A DNA stretch of 64,000 nucleotides from Poa pratensis (taxonomy: Eukaryota > Streptophyta > Magnoliopsida > Poales > Poaceae), in contig CAMZMU010000013.1 of NCBI GenBank assembly GCA_947311845.1, positions 2,199,351 to 2,263,350 of the forward strand, in the 5' to 3' direction. Under the pieces are notes generated by a model. That model was given only the letters and a program-made list of their open reading frames with translations. It had not been told where the DNA came from and did no database searches. Below, in pieces: positions 22,758 to 33,249 of this stretch (the first letter of the stretch is position 1; every line of letters begins with the position of its first letter). A program made the translations under genes and the position numbers.

Positions 22758-23194
22758 CATCGCGCTTCTCCCTTTTTGGCATCTTGATGACAAAGGGGGA
22801 GAATGTGTTCTATTTAGGTTGTTCGTGGGATTTGCTTGGGAGGAACACAAGCTTGCCTTTCATTTGATCTTCGACGCTTGTGTTTCATCTTTATTTGGAT
22901 ATTTGCTTTGAACTCTCTTTATTGCACGGTGTAAGACGTGTAAAGACTATGTGGTTGTAATGTGACCTATCTAGTACTCTTTCATGTCTAGTTATATTGT
23001 CTTGTGCAAGTTGTTATTCATGTTGATCTTGTGAACTTGCATGATATGTAAAATATAGGGGGAGCTCCGCCCGTTTGGATGATTGTGTGTTTTGCATTCA
23101 AAGGCAAACATCCAAATAATGCACACATCTAGGGGGAGCCTGCTTATCTTTTGCAAATCTTGTGTTGCTACTAATTGTGTTGTCATCAAACACC

Positions 23195-23208
23195 AAAAAG
23201 GGGGAGAT
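23195..23208 (+). other. Polypurine tract of the copia element
   Basis: AAAAAGGGGGAGAT directly abuts the 3' LTR and would prime plus-strand DNA synthesis. Confidence 0.88.
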
Positions 23209-24414
23209 TGAAAGAACATGTCATTTCCCTAGGGTGTTTTGATGTTTGCTGACAACACAATTAGAGGACTAACCTGTGTGTTAAATAGTTGCAGGAACAC
23301 TTCCATATATTTTGTATATGTCCAGGTTTTGTCAAGGCTGAAAAAGGAGTATTTTTCTGTCCCAGCCGGTAGTACCGGCTGGGGCCTGGTACTACCGGTT
23401 ATCCAGGTAAAATGCTACTGGAGTGTTCTGTTTGCAACCGGTACTGGCCTGGTAGTAAGATGGTACTACCGCGTAAGCGCTAGCCGGTACTGGCCCGGTA
23501 GTGGGCCGGTACTACCGCATCCGGCGGTACTACCGTGTGATTCCAGGCAGAACTACCGCTGCGGGCGGTCTGCGAGCAGACGTTGAACGACGAAGAGCAA
23601 GGCCGAGTCAACGCGGGTCGGTAGTACCGCCTGAGGCCCGGTACTACCGCTGTGGGCGAATTTCGTCTCCAACGGCCAGATTATTGGGAGGGGGTATTTA
23701 TTTCCCTCCACCTACCTTTGGACAAGTAGCTCGCCCAACATTGAAGAACACCATTATTGCAAGCTCAAGAATCATTAGATCTTCCAATCCCTCCACCCAA
23801 ACTCGTTGATCTTAGGTGGATTGAAGGAGAAGGCCCCGATCTACATCTTCACCGAGCCGTTTTTCATTTCCCCCTCATTCACTTGAGGGACCATTTGCTA
23901 GGCTTTCCCTTTGGAAAACCTAACTCCTTGTTGTACTCACTTGTTGTGTTTGTGACAGATTGTAGCCGTTCGGGAGCCCCCAATCCAGTTGTGGGTTGTG
24001 CCCCGAATTGTTGTTGTAAAGGCTCCGGACTCCGCCTTGAAGGTTTCCGATAGTTGAAGGTGAACCAAACCATTGTGGTGCGGTTCATCGGAGAAGAAGG
24101 TGAAGCCTTTGTGGCTGTTGAGTCATTGTGTTCACTCACACCTCTCCAACGAGACGTACTCCCCTAAAAGGGAGGAACTCGGGAATACATCCTTGTCTCC
24201 GTGTGCTTTCACTTCGGTTACCTCTATCCTTGTTATAGCTTTTACTTCGTGTACCTTGCTTAGTCGCTAGCTTGTCATATAGGTAAATTCACCGTAGTTG
24301 CATATCTAGAGAATTTACCTTTTTGTGTCAAGCCTAAATTGAAAAGGTACTAAAATTTGAAGTAGCACCTATTCACCCCCCCCCCCCCCCTCTAGGTGTC
24401 ATACGATCCTTTCA
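23209..24414 (+). repeat. 3' LTR of the copia element (1206 bp)
   Basis: It matches 5365-6465 and carries the fuller set of internal blocks. A near-perfect palindrome with 10-bp arms (CCAGCCGGTA) lies at 23362-23382, and half of it is missing in the 5' copy. A run of 15 C residues is at 24376-24390. The duplication TAGTT follows at 24415-24419. Confidence 0.93.
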
Positions 24415-24419
24415 TAGTT

Positions 24420-24767
24420 CCTATATATTTGAAGTCCTCCCTACTTCCTTTACTACTAGCTAGTGAGCTATGTTCGATCCCAGATTCTTGGTGGCCACAA
24501 ACACGTGAGCTCATCGATCACTTGAGTCACTGAGCTAGCAAAGATCGGTGAGAAGTTCGCTCACCCACCGGTGAAACCGAAGAAGGGCTGCCCCTGACCG
24601 CGACATAGAAGCAGGAGGCATTGCACATCTTGAGCATTGTCCAATTGCTAATAAGATTTTCTGTTCTTTTATTTTCTTTGAAATAACGAAAAACTAAGAA
24701 GTTAATATGGATCTTAGCCTATCGAGAAGGGGCCTCAATCGCGCGGGATACCTGAGATAGGGGGGTA
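24420..24767. other. Intergenic, nothing recognised
   Basis: Moderately AT-rich sequence between the copia element and a LINE relic. No open frame or repeat structure seen. Confidence 0.5.
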
Positions 24768-25900
24768 GTGTGTCGGAGGAGGACAATGAGGCGTCGATCA
24801 CCCCATTCTCCCTTCAGGAGCTGAAGATGCGGTTTGGGCAAATTCAAATCCGACACCACACTAGGGCCCGATAATTTGCCAATGTTCTTCTATAAGAGTC
24901 TATGTCTCTTGGTGAAGAATCATGTATTTCATCTGATTGAATCTTTTGCTAGGTTTGATTGATCCGGGAAGATTCAACTTAAGGTACTCAATCTGCTTCT
25001 CAAGATTCAAGGCGTGTGCCTAATTAGACAATTTCTTCATATTGCTCTAGTTTATGTGATATTAAAGTCTATGGCCAAATGTTTTGGCAATTAGACTCAA
25101 CAAGGCACAAAACATTAGGTCTCGCATGAAATAAATCTTCCAGAAAAGAGGTTCTCATTCTCAACATTGACTTTGAGGCTGGGACTTTTCTAGAGAAAGT
25201 AACCTTTACTAAGGGGTTTGGTCCAGATGGATCAACTTGGTTATGCGGCTTGTCAAAGGGCTAGATTGCCATCAATATCAGTGTTGAACAAGGACTATTA
25301 CTATGGAATCCCAGGAGGGTCTGAAATGGGGAGGCTCTGGTCCCCCTCTTATTAAATCTGGTGGCCAATGTCTTAGCCACCATGTTAGATTAGATCTAGG
25401 AGATCCAGGAATATTCACGGGATTACCCCTTAGTTGGTGGAGGGGGACCTTACCCATCTTCAATATGCACACGATAATCTGATCCACATTTTCATGCCCT
25501 GTGGTTTATAATGAACCTGAAGTTTATTCTTTTGTGCTTTAAGTCCATGTCAGGACTCAAAGTTAATTTTGTGAAAAGTGAAGTCTTTGTGATGGGATGT
25601 GACTAGGAGTCACAACTTAGGATGGCACACATGTTGAAGTGCTCCATTGCTTCCTTCTCCAAGACTTACATTGCTTTGGTGGTCGGCACCTCAAGTGTGG
25701 CCGCGCCTGAGTTCGTGGATCTCATAGCCACCAAGCTAGGTAAAAAAATGTATGGACCAATGGAAATGAAGGAATTGCTCTTCAGGGAGAAAATCAATTA
25801 TTGTACAGGCCTTCCTTACAATCATACCTATGTATTGTATGGGGTTTTAGCTTCTACAGGATGGTAGTCATGCCGTCTTTGACATAATTTGTTCAGGATT
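24768..25900 (+). pseudogene. Decayed LINE reverse transcriptase
   Basis: Plus-strand frames show a broken non-LTR reverse transcriptase: 'DNEASITPFSLQELKM' near 24780-24830, 'LNLVANVLATMLD' near 25350-25395 where functional copies have 'LFNIVADMLA', then 'KSMSGLKVNFVKSEVFVMG' near 25535-25600. The stretch 25622-25867 follows with 'KTYIALVVGTSS', where intact copies have 'TYLGLPLG'. Many stops and frameshifts show an old insertion. Both ends are indistinct. Confidence 0.65.
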
Positions 25901-26648
25901 TTTTTTGTCTGAAGACAAATATAAGAAAAGGCATACATGGTGGAATGGAGCACTATTTATACATTTATACCCTAAAGCGGTTGCCGGCTAAGGCTTCACA
26001 AACACCACACATTGGAACAAATTTTGAATACGAAGGGGGCTTTAAAATTTTATAACAACGAGGGTGGCTTGTGGTTGGACATCCACAAGATGGCCGTCCA
26101 AAGATAATATTATATTTTACTACTCTCGTGATTCCATCTACTAGCAATACAGAGGTTGATTTGGTATTGAGACCGATTCAATGCCAGATCTTCCAATATC
26201 ACCATCCAAACAAAGCCTTAAATCTTAGCATCATTTGTTCTAGAGATTAGAATCTTAGCATCATTTGTTCTAGAGATTAGGGTGGTCACAATATAGTTTG
26301 CACCTTCAGGTATGTGGCCAGTCACAAAGAAATGCTGGGGCCTGGAGTTTTCACGGGCCCTATCTAGAATAGAGCACTATCAATTTCAACTGAATGCTCT
26401 CTTAAAAGGTCAGCATTCCTCTCTCCCAGTTGGATCAAGTTGAGAATACCACTAGGATCTACAACAACATCCTTACTGCATAACTTAGCAAAAAAGTTTT
26501 AAAACTTCTACTTCATTTCACAGCCTCTTTAAAAAAATAACCCATTATACCTTTACTTTTCTCGAGTCAACTCTAAGCTCTCCTAGAATTGACTTCTCTC
26601 TATCCCTTGAGAAACAAAAACTGGTTCAACCGTTTATATTAATCTACA
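25901..26648. other. Intergenic with a 30-bp perfect tandem duplication
   Basis: No gene seen. Positions 26221-26250 and 26251-26280 are identical 30-bp units. The rest is AT-rich and unassigned. Confidence 0.6.
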
Positions 26649-27347
26649 TCTACACTAATATAAAAAGACTCAGAGGGTGGCTGATCCAAATAATATATGT
26701 GTAGGGAGCCCATGATTAGGTAATTTGCAAGTTTTGAGCAGTAATTCTTTTAGATTTACTTCCTCGTCATTAATTCACTTGATTTACATGACTTCAATAT
26801 AAAAGCAATACCGATTTATCGAATTGGGCCATTACCATGCATATGCCCGAAATCTGCCCCAATTAATTGTGCGAATTGCTTTTGCATCCGATGTTTTGCG
26901 TCAGATGCCTGTACAACATTCCAATGACGTTTCCGTAGATGAGCTTATGAAAATATATGCAAAGCAACAGACAGAGCAGTCTGTCGGACGTCGAACGGAA
27001 AACATCAGACGCATATTCTAATTTAGTAGAAGATATTACCACGAAAATTAAGCATGATGATTGGCTCAATTTTTGGCTAACTTTTCCCTCGCAATATCCC
27101 CACCAGTATTGGTCGCGCTGCTCCCCCTAACACGTCCTACATACTTGTCTAGATGGAATATCAATTTTTCACGCATAGCACCCACGCAGATCGCCATAGA
27201 AAACACAAGCCATATGTTTATTTCGGATTTACACATCATAACATCTTGTAAAAACAGTATGGAAGCAACATCGCTGTGCGAGCTGCTGTTCTCCCGCCGG
27301 ACGCCGTTCCACAAATATGCTGCGGTCCTGTTCCAACAAGATTACTA
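26649..27347. other. Unassigned stretch beginning with a Helitron-like 5' terminus
   Basis: TCTACACTAATATA at 26649-26662 differs at one position from the 5' consensus of grass Helitrons. No matching 3' CTRR end with hairpin was identified. A 65-residue frame at 26824-27021 and a 98-residue frame at 27061-27357 have no recognised domain. Confidence 0.3.
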
Positions 27348-27440
27348 CTCCCTCTGATCCGTAAAGATTGGCGTGAGCAGTGTAGAAATTTGTACTACCC
27401 TAGTATTGTTTCCACGACAAGTATTTCGGACCGGAGGTAG
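27348..27440. mobile_element. Small Stowaway-like MITE
   Basis: The 93-bp segment starts CTCCCTCTGATCCGTAAA, and its complement from the right starts CTACCTCCGGTCCGAAAT. TA dinucleotides flank both ends (27346-27347, 27441-27442). The ends have diverged, so this is an old copy. Confidence 0.7.
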
Positions 27441-27499
27441 TATCATATCCCTTCTAAATATTAAGCTCCCTGGAAATAGAGGCTTGTGGTTGTTTCAAG

Positions 27500-27889
27500 G
27501 TGTGAACGTGGGTGGTCCCACATGTAAGTGAGTGTGATTTTTTTAAAGTACTAAACTCGTTAAAATAAAGGGTTTTGGTTGCTCTTAGGTCTGAACATTG
27601 GTGGTCTCACCTGTAATTGAGTGTGAACTTTTTGTTGCCCATAGTCACCGCTTTACTGATTTGATAGGGTTTATGTGTTGATCTTGTGTGTGTGAACGTG
27701 GGTGGCCCCACATGTAAGTGAGTGTGATTTTTCTTCAAAGTACTAAAGTCATTAAAATAATAGGGCTGTGGTTGCTCTTAGGTGTGAACATTGGTGGCCC
27801 TACCTATAAGTGAGTGTGATTTTTTTATTGCCCATAGTCGATGATAGCACCGCTTTGCTGATTTGATAGGGTCTACGTGTTGATCTTGT
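27500..27889. repeat. Tandem duplication, period about 190 bp, with internal sub-repeats
   Basis: Units start at 27500 and 27690 with GTGTGAACGTGGGTGG and end with GTTGATCTTGTGTG. Within each unit a second diverged copy of the same start (GTCTGAACATTGGTGG, GTGTGAACATTGGTGG) appears about 90 bp in, so a smaller repeat was duplicated before the larger one. Confidence 0.8.
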
Positions 27890-28751
27890 GTGGGTTAAGA
27901 GGGGTGGCACCGGTGCCAGTCCACCCTGCACCGCTCAGACCGGTCATCCACGCTGCTGTCCCAGGCCTCGGCGGCGCAGGCGCCGACGTTCTTCCCCATC
28001 CTCCAGTGTTGCCTCTGACACCAAAGTGGCAGCCGACCACACCAGAGCCACCGACATACCCTGCCCTCGTGTTCCCCAACAACCCCTCCTTCGGGAGCAC
28101 CACTGCATCACACGTAGACGGTGACGACGCACGCAAGCCGTCCAAGCTTTTCCCGGCCATCCTGTTGCCGCTGCTCACGGTCGGCATTCTCTTCCCCAAC
28201 AGTTTGGTCATCTGCCAGCTTCGGCCTGAACCCTAGCTCGCCCTAGGTTGCAATGCTAGTGTACACCGCGCAACGGCGGCTGAGACGAGGAAGGCACAAA
28301 TGCGTGTATAAACAAAGATTTGTCAGTAGAAAGAAATGTCTCTACTATGAAATTCATATGAACACACACTTACTATTCGAGAAATTTATCTCCCAAGTCA
28401 ACGCAACCGCTCCATTGCTCATCACACTGCATAGTGGAAAGTCCTCGTCTCCGGCCAAGATCTGACGCATTTGTTGCAAGGACACATGTTTGCATTTTCT
28501 CTGTCGTAGTTAGCTTGTCTGTGTGACTTTGGTGTTGGTCCCTTGTTGTCATATACTCGTGGTAGTTTGAGGTGATACCCTTGGTGGCAGTGGGGTGGTT
28601 GATGGCTGCAGATATGCGACATGGGAGGAGGAAGAACAAGAACGATGACGATTCTGGCGGTGAGCGGGCTGACGAATAGACTTGACTTTTTATTCGATAA
28701 CAAGGACCTCACAGTCAGGAATGCTCTGACCATCTTCATAGGTGTACACTA
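27890..28751. other. GC-rich then mixed intergenic stretch, no convincing gene
   Basis: At 27890-28236 an open frame of about 119 codons is rich in Pro, Ala and Leu and ends in a hydrophobic run; open frames on both strands and no known domain argue for base composition rather than a gene. From 28240 to 28751 nothing is recognisable. Confidence 0.4.
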
Positions 28752-29248
28752 TGAAATTGTTGCACTAGCCAAATATCCCAAAAGTCCGAACTGATGGAAA
28801 GGGGCTAGGCAATGTATTTATATTCAACACTCCCCCCCACGTCTAGGCTACTTTAGTCCTTAGCGTGGGTTCGGTGCAGGCCGCAGAATCTTTTTTCTTT
28901 TTGTTTTTAATACTACGTGAGAAGGGTCTTGAACTTGAGACCTCTTGGCTCTGATACCATATAGAATTTCCGTACTAGCCATGTAGACCAAAAGTCCGAA
29001 CTGATGGAAAGGGGCTAGGCAATATATTTATATTCAACACTCCCCCTCACGTCTTGGCTATTTTAGTACTTAGCGTGGGATAGGAGCGGGCCGCAAGATC
29101 TTTTTTTCTTTTTTTTTTAATCCGCGTGAGCGGGGTCTCGAACTCGAGACCTCTTGGCTCTGATAACATATAAAATTGTTGCACTAGCTAACTATCCCAA
29201 AAGTCCGAACGGATGGAAAGGGGCTAGGCAATGTATTTATATTCAACA
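28752..29248 (-). mobile_element. TRIM-type miniature LTR retrotransposon with three LTRs in tandem
   Basis: On the minus strand three copies of a 72-bp LTR (TGTTGAATATAAATACATTG ... ) occur at 29248-29177, 29039-about 28968 and 28829-28758, with a spacing of 209-210 bp. The first two are each followed by a methionine-tRNA primer site (TGTTATCAGAGCC, altered at one base; TGGTATCAGAGCC intact) and about 130 bp of internal sequence ending in a polypurine tract such as GTGAGGGGGAG directly before the next LTR. There is no coding capacity. A unit LTR-internal-LTR would be about 282 bp, the size of the smallest grass LTR elements. No clear target duplication was found. Confidence 0.82.
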
Positions 29249-29817
29249 CTCATGGATCATATGTGTAGCCATACAAATAACTTGTAAAAAATAGTATTTA
29301 CACAATTGTATTATATAATTTTGGCAATTTCATATAAACCAAACTAACTCACAAGTTCCCACACGAATTTGTGCTTTTGTTTTCTTCTCAACCGAATTAA
29401 GCCAATTGCCAAATATATTCTTCACCTTTGACGGTGGGGTAACATACATATAGTTGAACCCGGGTGGGCAACCTACACATCAGCAAAGATTACCACCTGG
29501 GTGGTGTGCTCGGTCTCCTGGCTGAGACAATAGACGGGAGAAATGATCGAACAATTTGAATCTGAAAAAGATTCAAGCAACATACTCGGAGATCCCCATG
29601 AAAGACGGGTAAAATTTAAATATACAAGCACAAACTGTATGTTATCAAATGTGATATTGTGATTGATTGATTTGATTAACTTACCACAATCGAGACGATT
29701 TCAGACATGAACATTAAATTTTATTTTTTACCCTTGTACGAGGGGCGCTGCAAAGCACGCCTACCTCTTCTAGTTTTTACTATTAAATTTACGCGCAATG
29801 CGAAATTATTAGTGATA
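29249..29817. other. AT-rich intergenic, nothing recognised
   Basis: No open frame with a known domain and no repeat structure seen. Confidence 0.5.
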
Positions 29818-30062
29818 CTCCCTCCATCCCAAAATACAAGGCGCCATTTAATTTCGATGGTCAACGACATACAACTTTGACCATGATTTCTTCTTATAAT
29901 ATGACTATAAATTAGTATAAAAATATATAAAATGAAAGATTTTTGCAAGGCGAATCCAACAATATCATTTATACATTATGGATCCACATAATTTATTATA
30001 TATTAATGAGCATTAAATACCAGCGCAAAAATAGCACGCCTTATATTTTGGGATGGAGGGAG
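29818..30062. mobile_element. Stowaway MITE (245 bp) upstream of the reticulon gene
   Basis: The terminal inverted repeats are near-perfect over about 26 bp (CTCCCTCCATCCCAAAATA from both ends, then A/T-AAGGCG). TA is duplicated at 29816-29817 and 30063-30064. The well-kept ends suggest a fairly recent insertion. It lies about 320 bp upstream of the reticulon start codon, that is, in the promoter region. Confidence 0.92.
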
Positions 30063-30383
30063 TACTAAAGTATCCATTGATTGGCAATCTTCCTTGGCCT
30101 TTTAGGTGGTGCCAGCACGGTGGGAAAAGGTAAAGCATTTTGCTCCGCTCGCAGATTTTCCAGAATACGTCTACGTTGCTACCTGTGTGCTGCTGACTCG
30201 CCGAGCCCTTCCAGCTAACCCCAAACCGCTTCTCTCTTTCTCCGTCACGACTCACTAGCCACGACCAAAAGACTCCCACCCCGTACGTGTTGTTTCTTCT
30301 GCTAGAAAACACAAGGCGTGGGAAGGAAGGAAGTCTCGCACTCTTTACTGATCGATACTGTGGCTCTGGGATCTGCTCCCACC

Positions 30384-32790
30384 ATGGCTGAACCCACGGA
30401 GAACGCCCCCGCGACCGCACCGGCCGACGGCGTCTCGGAGGAGGCGGCGGCGATCCCGCCGGTGGCGACGGCGAGGGGGTTTAGGTTCCTCGGGGAGGAC
30501 AAGTCCGTGCACAAGGCGCTCGGTGGTGGTAAAAGTACGGTTTTTTCTCTTCTTAATTTCTTGATTCTGTTAGTTCTAGCAACCTTGCTTTGATTGCCTA
30601 ATTTTCTTAGTTATATGTTCCAACAGGAACTTGTTTCGTCCAGTACTTAATTCATACGAGAAATTTTACCATACTAATTCTGAATTGTACCTGTACAGTT
30701 GTTAATCTTGAGCAGCGTAGTTGAGGAACATGAACTCCATGTCCTTATTTATTGCTGTTCGACTATGACTAGCTAGCTATAGAAAATGGGGAAGAGACAT
30801 GTTGAAGAGAGAAATTGGCGCTGCTAATTGGAAAGAAAATAGAGCCGCTTCTGACGTGTCCTATTTTTAGAAAAAAAAAATATCATGATCTTAGTTAAGA
30901 ACCTTCTTGCCTAGTATTGATAATTCATCAGAGGTTTCTTTTTCGTTGGTGGAGGAAAATATCTAAGATAGGCTTTTAAATAATGATTACCGTCAGCGCG
31001 GAGCTGGCCAGGTGCCCATGTTGGTTTTCTCGAATTGCTTCCTCAAAAGGCTTGTTATTGATCAGCAGTTCAGCACTGAGTTTCTTTCCAGCTGGATTAT
31101 GAGGGCCCTACTCATATTTAATCAACATTCCTCTGTCAACCAGCGATGTGGTCTCCCTTCATAAACAAGCAAACACTACCTGATGTTGCCAATTTTGCAT
31201 GTTCGGTTGTCGGGAATAAATTGTTCGTTCGTAAGAAATGCTGAAAATTTACAGGAAGTAGCGTAGGCAACTGTCAAAGCCAAGAATTGCACTATCTTTT
31301 ATGAAGTGATGATTGCATTTTTTAGTTTAAGTGGGTGCAGTTGAATATGGCCATTCAGAACATCCCGAGCAACATAAGAATCAGAAACCTCAGTATTCTT
31401 GTGGAGTGTAGCAAAATTCGTACAGAGACTGAGATATCAAGGATCTGGACATGAGTATATTTAAATGAAATTGTGTCGACAAATTCTTTCGTAATGTTGG
31501 AAGGTCCAGGTTACTGCGAATTTATGGGATTTAAGAATTCTGAAGACGTGCGTCACAATTCTCCTGTTTGCTCTCCCTGTCTTTATCACACTACAACTAC
31601 AATGAAATATCCCCCGCAAAAAAAAAACTACAATGAAATATCAATATCATGCATTTCTATAACTATCAGATAAAACGATTTTGATGAATCTCAATGTAGG
31701 TTAGGATTTCAAGGTCAATGGTTAATATTTGTCTTTATGCTTGGTTGTTAAAAGAGGAGGATTGTACAACAGAGATTGGAAAATACGCTGATTTCAATTC
31801 ATTGTAACTGATCCATTGCGACTGCCATGTGTTCTATAAATGATTTTTTTTATGAACAGTTTCTCATAACAGTCAAGCGACTGCGCTCGTAGTTGCATGG
31901 CATATGTTATCCTGCTGCAGTGACAAATTTGTATATGTGTTATGTATGTAGCTGCTGATGTTCTGTTGTGGAAAGACAAGAAGATGTCTGGCGCAGTGAT
32001 AGGGGGTGCAACTGTCATATGGATTCTGTTCGAAGTTGTCGAATACAATTTCCTGCCTCTGGTATCTCACGTGCTGATTGGCCTCCTAGCCATCGTGTTC
32101 TTGTGGTCCAAGGCCACAGTTCTTATCAAGAAGTGAGGAGGATGTAGTAAAATTACTACGTGGCTTACACTTCCCCCGCTTGCTAACATCAAGTATTTCC
32201 TTTCAGGAGTCCGCCTGATATTCCTGAAGTACAGATATCCGAAGAGCTTGCTGCGAACATTGTGAGGGTGCTGCGCGCTGACATCAACCAAGCACTCGGC
32301 TTGCTCCGGGAGATTGCTCTGGGCCATGACCTGATGAAGTTCTTAGGCGTATGTTTCTGCCCAAATAATCTGCCTTTTATGTCCCTTCAACAAGACTTCA
32401 GTATCTTGTTCTGTGACTAATTTGACAATCGCCGACCGACGGTTCCAAAATTTTCAGGTGATCGTCGCTCTCTGGATTCTTTCTGAAATTGGAAGTCTCT
32501 GTGATTTCCTGACCCTGATATATGCTGGTAATGAGCCTTTCACCTCCTAAAATTATATGTCTGTGATTCTTTGAACTCGTGACAGTCCAGTTAGCTAATC
32601 GGCATGATTTTGTTCAACAGCGGCCTTGATGCTCCACACGGTCCCGATCTTGTACCACAAGTACCAGGACAAGGTGGACCATTTCGCCGGGAAGGCGCAC
32701 GTCGAGCTCCGCAAGCAGTACGAGGTGCTCGATGCCAAGGTTCTGAGCAAGATACCAAGAGGTCCTGTAAGAGCTCAGAAGCAGGAGTAG
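30384..32790 (+). CDS. Reticulon-like protein (RTNLB family)
   Basis: Five coding exons join in phase: 30384-30534, 31952-32132, 32207-32348, 32458-32527, 32621-32790, giving 237 residues; all introns are GT-AG. The N-terminus is an Ala/Glu/Pro-rich cytosolic tail. The reticulon domain begins at about residue 44 with the family entry '[17 protein letters not shown]'. Two long hydrophobic hairpins follow, at about 64-106 and 155-196, with the hydrophilic loop between. Reticulons insert as wedges into the endoplasmic reticulum membrane, curve it into tubules and oligomerise. Length and exon pattern fit the plant family. The first intron is 1.4 kb. The start at ACCATGG has a good context. I cannot say which RTNLB subgroup it is. 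Confidence 0.93.
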
Positions 32791-33249
32791 AATAAGGACC
32801 CGATCATGGTCTGGGTGGTAGATGTCTGGCTTGTTTGTGTGATGCGAGTCTCTGGCACATGGCTGATCTGGTGTGGTTTGGTGACTTTTGGCGTTGGTGA
32901 AGCTGTCGAATGTTTTGTCTGTTCGCGATAGATGGTTCTACCACTGTGTTCGTGCTGCACCTGTCTAAATGTGGTTGTAAATCCAGATCGTATTATACAA
33001 CTATGCTTGAAGTGTCGTGACTCATGCAATTTTGCTCCAACTAATTTTCAGCTGCTACAGTTTTCTGCAACTAATACCACACAAGCCTTGCTGCTGTCCA
33101 TCTATCTACACCAGACAGTAATTTCCCGGACGGCTCAACCAAACATTGACTTCGAGAATTTCTGTCAAAAGGTATTCCACAAGTAATGGTGTCCAAAATC
33201 TCCTGAACCACCAACCAATAGAACTGGGCACGATATGCCTATAGTAGCA
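32791..33249. other. Reticulon 3' region and spacer
   Basis: Probably includes the 3' untranslated region, to about 33010 (T-rich and GT-rich, no clear canonical polyadenylation signal). The rest is unassigned. Confidence 0.4.

Larger units (their letters stand above)
5365..24414 (+). mobile_element. Ty1/copia LTR retrotransposon, SIRE/Maximus type, interrupted by a gypsy element
   Basis: LTRs at 5365-6465 and 23209-24414 are flanked by a perfect 5-bp duplication TAGTT (5360-5364 and 24415-24419). A methionine-tRNA primer site is at 6468-6479 and a polypurine tract AAAAAGGGGGAGAT at 23195-23208. The order is gag, protease, integrase, reverse transcriptase, RNase H, as in copia, followed by an extra 3' reading frame, as in the SIRE lineage (Maximus in Triticeae). 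Without the nested insertion it is about 11.2 kb. Several single-base frameshifts and stops make it non-coding as it stands. The assignment to SIRE/Maximus rests on architecture, not on a search. Confidence 0.93.

Noticed and set aside
23239..23809. Open frames inside the copia 3' LTR
   Set aside because: They lie within LTR sequence, show no domain and are broken in the 5' copy.
27877..28236. 119-codon Pro-rich frame with a hydrophobic end, possible small secreted protein
   Set aside because: Frames on the other strand are equally open, no promoter or domain seen, and it follows directly on a tandem repeat.
28758..29248. CRISPR-like regular repeats
   Set aside because: The regular spacing of about 210 bp is explained by LTRs of a miniature retrotransposon with primer sites and polypurine tracts; this is a eukaryotic genome.
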